46,681 nucleotides of DNA from Bacteroidota bacterium (lineage in GTDB: Bacteria; Bacteroidota; Bacteroidia; Chitinophagales; Chitinophagaceae), in assembly GCA_003175935.1 (NCBI GenBank), contig PSRI01000176.1, forward strand, positions 1-46,681, given 5' to 3'. Of this stretch, positions 45,501 to 46,681 are shown in pieces; position 1 is the stretch's first letter; each line of letters opens with the position of its first letter. Under the pieces are notes generated by a model. It worked only from the letters and a program-made list of their open reading frames with translations, was not told the origin of the DNA and searched no databases. A program made the position numbers and the translations under genes.

Positions 45501-46249
45501 TCTTTATCAACTACATATTTGCAATCCACTTCTTCTCTTCCCGAGGTTCTTGCATGATAAGAATAAGGAGCCAATTCCTTAACGTCACCAACAGAAGTTC
45601 GAATCATTAACTGCCTGTTTTTTACCTGGAGCGCATTTGTTCCTGTATATTTCATGGCAATTTTGTTGATATCTGCACCGGGATAAACTACAATGTCATA
45701 TTTCAATTGGCCAGCCTGGGCATAATATCTAACATCCACATTCGGGTATACGTTCTTGTAAGTAATTACCTGGTAAACTTTGCAATTGGATGCCCACTTT
45801 GATGGGTCATTTCCAATAAAATAATTTTCGTAAGAGTCGATTGGCTTTTCAGCAACTACATCTGCATTTGTATTTCCACCCACAAAATTTACATAGTAAG
45901 AATGGGAGTGCATTATTAAATCAGGCTGATTGGGTACAGGCAAACTTCTTGATTCGGTTCCCGATGCTTTTGTATTGCTTCCTTTGCTTGCGGAATCGAT
46001 ATTCATTTCGCCGTGTACGCGCTCACGCAATTTTTCCATGTCTTTGGAATCATGAAGTAATACCGTGAAACCTTCTTTCTGAAGATAAAAAGAGCCTGCA
46101 TTGAGCCGCCCTTTGAAAAGCACCCGTTTATCCCATTGGCCTTTGTTTTCCACGAACTGCACGGATTGCTGTGCTGAAGCAAAATGGAAAGTAAAAACGG
46201 AGAGAAACAGTAGGTATATGAAGGAATTAGACTTCAAGTTATTTTCCAA
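42569..46249 (-). CDS. DUF7948/SBBP/PKD surface protein with T9SS type B sorting domain
   Basis: 1226 residues. Signal peptide (ending HFASAQQ), then a DUF7948-type domain (about 30-265, VQFVENKGQWDKRVLFKGRLNAG and YENYFIGNDPSKWASNCKVYQVITYKNVYPN), SBBP-type beta-propeller repeats (about 270-780, repeated YLGGSGNE, FLGGSDQDGA and similar), four PKD modules (about 800-1125) and the sorting domain opening VAVPNAFTPNGDGVNDQ with IYNRWGQLVFQ. It is exported by the T9SS and displayed on the surface. No ATG exists near the start; TTG at 46249 or, with GGAAAA upstream and a cleaner signal peptide, TTG at 46237. PorP follows 36 bases downstream. Confidence 0.93.
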   Translation of the reverse strand: MENNLKSNSFIYLLFLSVFTFHFASAQQSVQFVENKGQWDKRVLFKGRLNAGSFYLQKEGFTVLLHDSKDMEKLRERVHGEMNIDSASKGSNTKASGTESRSLPVPNQPDLIMHSHSYYVNFVGGNTNADVVAEKPIDSYENYFIGNDPSKWASNCKVYQVITYKNVYPNVDVRYYAQAGQLKYDIVVYPGADINKIAMKYTGTNALQVKNRQLMIRTSVGDVKELAPYSYHARTSGREEVDCKYVVDKDNTVRFKVKNYSSTEILVIDPTLIFSSFTNSPVDEWGYTATYGPDGSLYSGGIVFGDGFPTTPGAFQTNYQGGAPSEPVDIGIMKFSPNGNARVYATYLGGSGNEHPHSLFVDPQGQLVVIGRTSSSDPSTPGQNYPLFPAGNLQGTGGGYDLGVTKFNASGTALIGSMRIGGAKGDDAVNVSTSRSGPSGINNFYGDDSRSEVILDGANNIYIAACSQSSDFPTTATAFQKTYGGGSQDGVVLKISPNVDNILFSSFLGGSDQDGAFVIALNPLTNDIYVGGATKSSKFPGTGPGTINATFQGGTCDGFVSVINNTGTTLIKSTYIGTGGVDAVYGLKFDKSGFPYIMGTTTATWPIINATAFNPGSKQFLAKLRPDLSAYVYSTVFGSGSVSPNISPVAFLVDRCENVYVSGWGGSLQPGSRDPYLTSGTFGMPTKNCNVLPNGCSTDGRDFYFFVMEKDAKSVLFAAFFGQQGGFGDHVDGGTSRFDFNGIIYQAICANCLASYYPATFPTSPGVIGPRNGNPNACNLAAVKIEMDFSGVKSGVRAAVNGIPHDTSGCAPLLVAFTDTLKRGLQYEWHFGDGSPTVTTTKPDTTHLYPGVGIYHVMLVSIDTTKCITRDTSYTNIRVRTDPANLNFSGAKIGSCQSLTFQFTNLSTFPPGKPFGPQSFTWDFGDNSPPVTTGFAPVTHTYAGPGVYNVVLSLIDTSYCNSPDTMQRTIRLAPDVVAQFTTNPDGCAPHQAVFQNNTIAGQTFTWDFGDGTTSNEFAPTHTYNNVGSYTVTLIADDPSTCNLHDTTSFVINVHPIPTAGFTFAPVPPQENTPTNFTNNSLNATTYRWTFGDGDTSVQVNPVHQYNRTATFNACLVAYNQFGCADTVCQDVEAVVSPLVAVPNAFTPNGDGVNDQVRVRGYAIAKMAFRIYNRWGQLVFQSSDPDQGWDGKYKGVLQPMDAYAYTLDVEFTDGTRTTKKGDITLLR

Positions 46250-46295
46250 ATTAAATGTACAGATTTAAAACGTTATTTTCTTGTATGTAAGTATA

Positions 46296-46681
46296 TTACG
46301 ATATCTTACTCCATAAGGTTTGCCCCTTTACGGATTGCAGCCATTCCTTTAACCTCAAATTAACTGCCGAATCCAATTCCGGATCGTTTTCCAGCAATTT
46401 TTCAGCCAGGGACCTGGCGGTTTCTAACAAATGTTTATCACTAACAATATTAGCCAGTTTAAAGTTCAACAGGCCACTCTGGCGGGTACCTTCTATATCT
46501 CCCGGTCCGCGTAGCTCAAGATCCTTTGCTGCCACCTTGAATCCATCGTTAGTCGAACATAAAATTTTTAAACGTTCCCTTGCATCTGCAGACAGCTTTC
46601 TACCTGTTAATAAGATGCAAAAACTTTTTTGAGAACCTCTTCCCACTCTTCCCCGGAGCTGATGTAACTGAGATAATCCGA
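46296..46681 (-). CDS. recG: ATP-dependent DNA helicase RecG, C-terminal part
   Basis: The frame is open to the right edge, so this is the C-terminal 127 residues or so. Reading in, it begins GLSQLHQLRGRVGRGSQKSFCIL, helicase motif VI with its arginine finger, followed by LCSTNDGFKVAAKDLELRGPGDIEGTRQSGLL, the RecG wedge-and-hook region found in RecG and Mfd. RecG is a double-strand DNA translocase that remodels stalled forks and Holliday junctions. The N-terminal wedge domain and the Walker motifs are beyond the window. Confidence 0.93.
   Translation of the reverse strand, partial: GLSQLHQLRGRVGRGSQKSFCILLTGRKLSADARERLKILCSTNDGFKVAAKDLELRGPGDIEGTRQSGLLNFKLANIVSDKHLLETARSLAEKLLENDPELDSAVNLRLKEWLQSVKGQTLWSKIS

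Overview
This is a chromosomal window from a Bacteroidota bacterium, most likely a Chitinophagales/Sphingobacteriales-type organism. The case rests on two PorP/SprF-family type IX secretion (T9SS) proteins, three proteins with T9SS sorting domains, a Reg_prop/Y_Y_Y sensor kinase, a DUF2795 protein, and several gene starts preceded by TAnnTTTG-type -7 elements rather than strong Shine-Dalgarno sites. No IS element, prophage gene, CRISPR array, tRNA or rRNA was recognised. Most of the window is ordinary core genome with a few odd proteins.

Left part (1-8 kb): the 3' end of an RlmI-type rRNA methyltransferase; an intergenic palindromic element; a tiny secreted protein that is almost only a T9SS sorting domain; a peroxiredoxin whose peroxidatic cysteine codon is Phe, divergent from an aquaporin whose second NPA box is NPAV; then a T9SS cassette on the minus strand (a large PKD-repeat surface protein followed by a PorP/SprF protein).

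Housekeeping block (8-17 kb): a minus-strand run of a secreted DUF695-RraB fusion, an M32 carboxypeptidase and a lipocalin-like protein; then plus-strand Nif3-family protein + zinc-ribbon coiled-coil protein (ending in a clear terminator), recN, a small membrane protein, fabI, a VOC protein and lolD, with a DUF2795 gene on the opposite strand.

Sensor/surface block (17-26.5 kb), all minus strand in transcription order: corrinoid adenosyltransferase, Reg_prop histidine kinase, NarL-type response regulator, OmpA-type protein with a LamG-like region, an unrecognised secreted protein, and a secreted TPR protein. Perfect inverted repeats sit directly before the kinase gene and between the regulator and the OmpA gene, suggesting local control of a surface system that I cannot name.

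Mixed metabolism (26.5-41.3 kb): MacB-like ABC ATPase, gatC, vWA protein, hpt, a glucosaminidase-LysM protein, an O-methyltransferase, two LOG-family proteins around an SSF transporter, an outer-membrane barrel translationally coupled to a GlcD-type oxidase, a secreted Trp-rich repeat protein, and a uxaB-uxaC pair for hexuronate use. The right end (41.4-46.7 kb) holds a second T9SS cassette (DUF7948/SBBP/PKD surface protein followed by PorP/SprF) and the 3' end of recG. T9SS-linked genes in this window repeatedly lack a usable ATG and appear to start at TTG.
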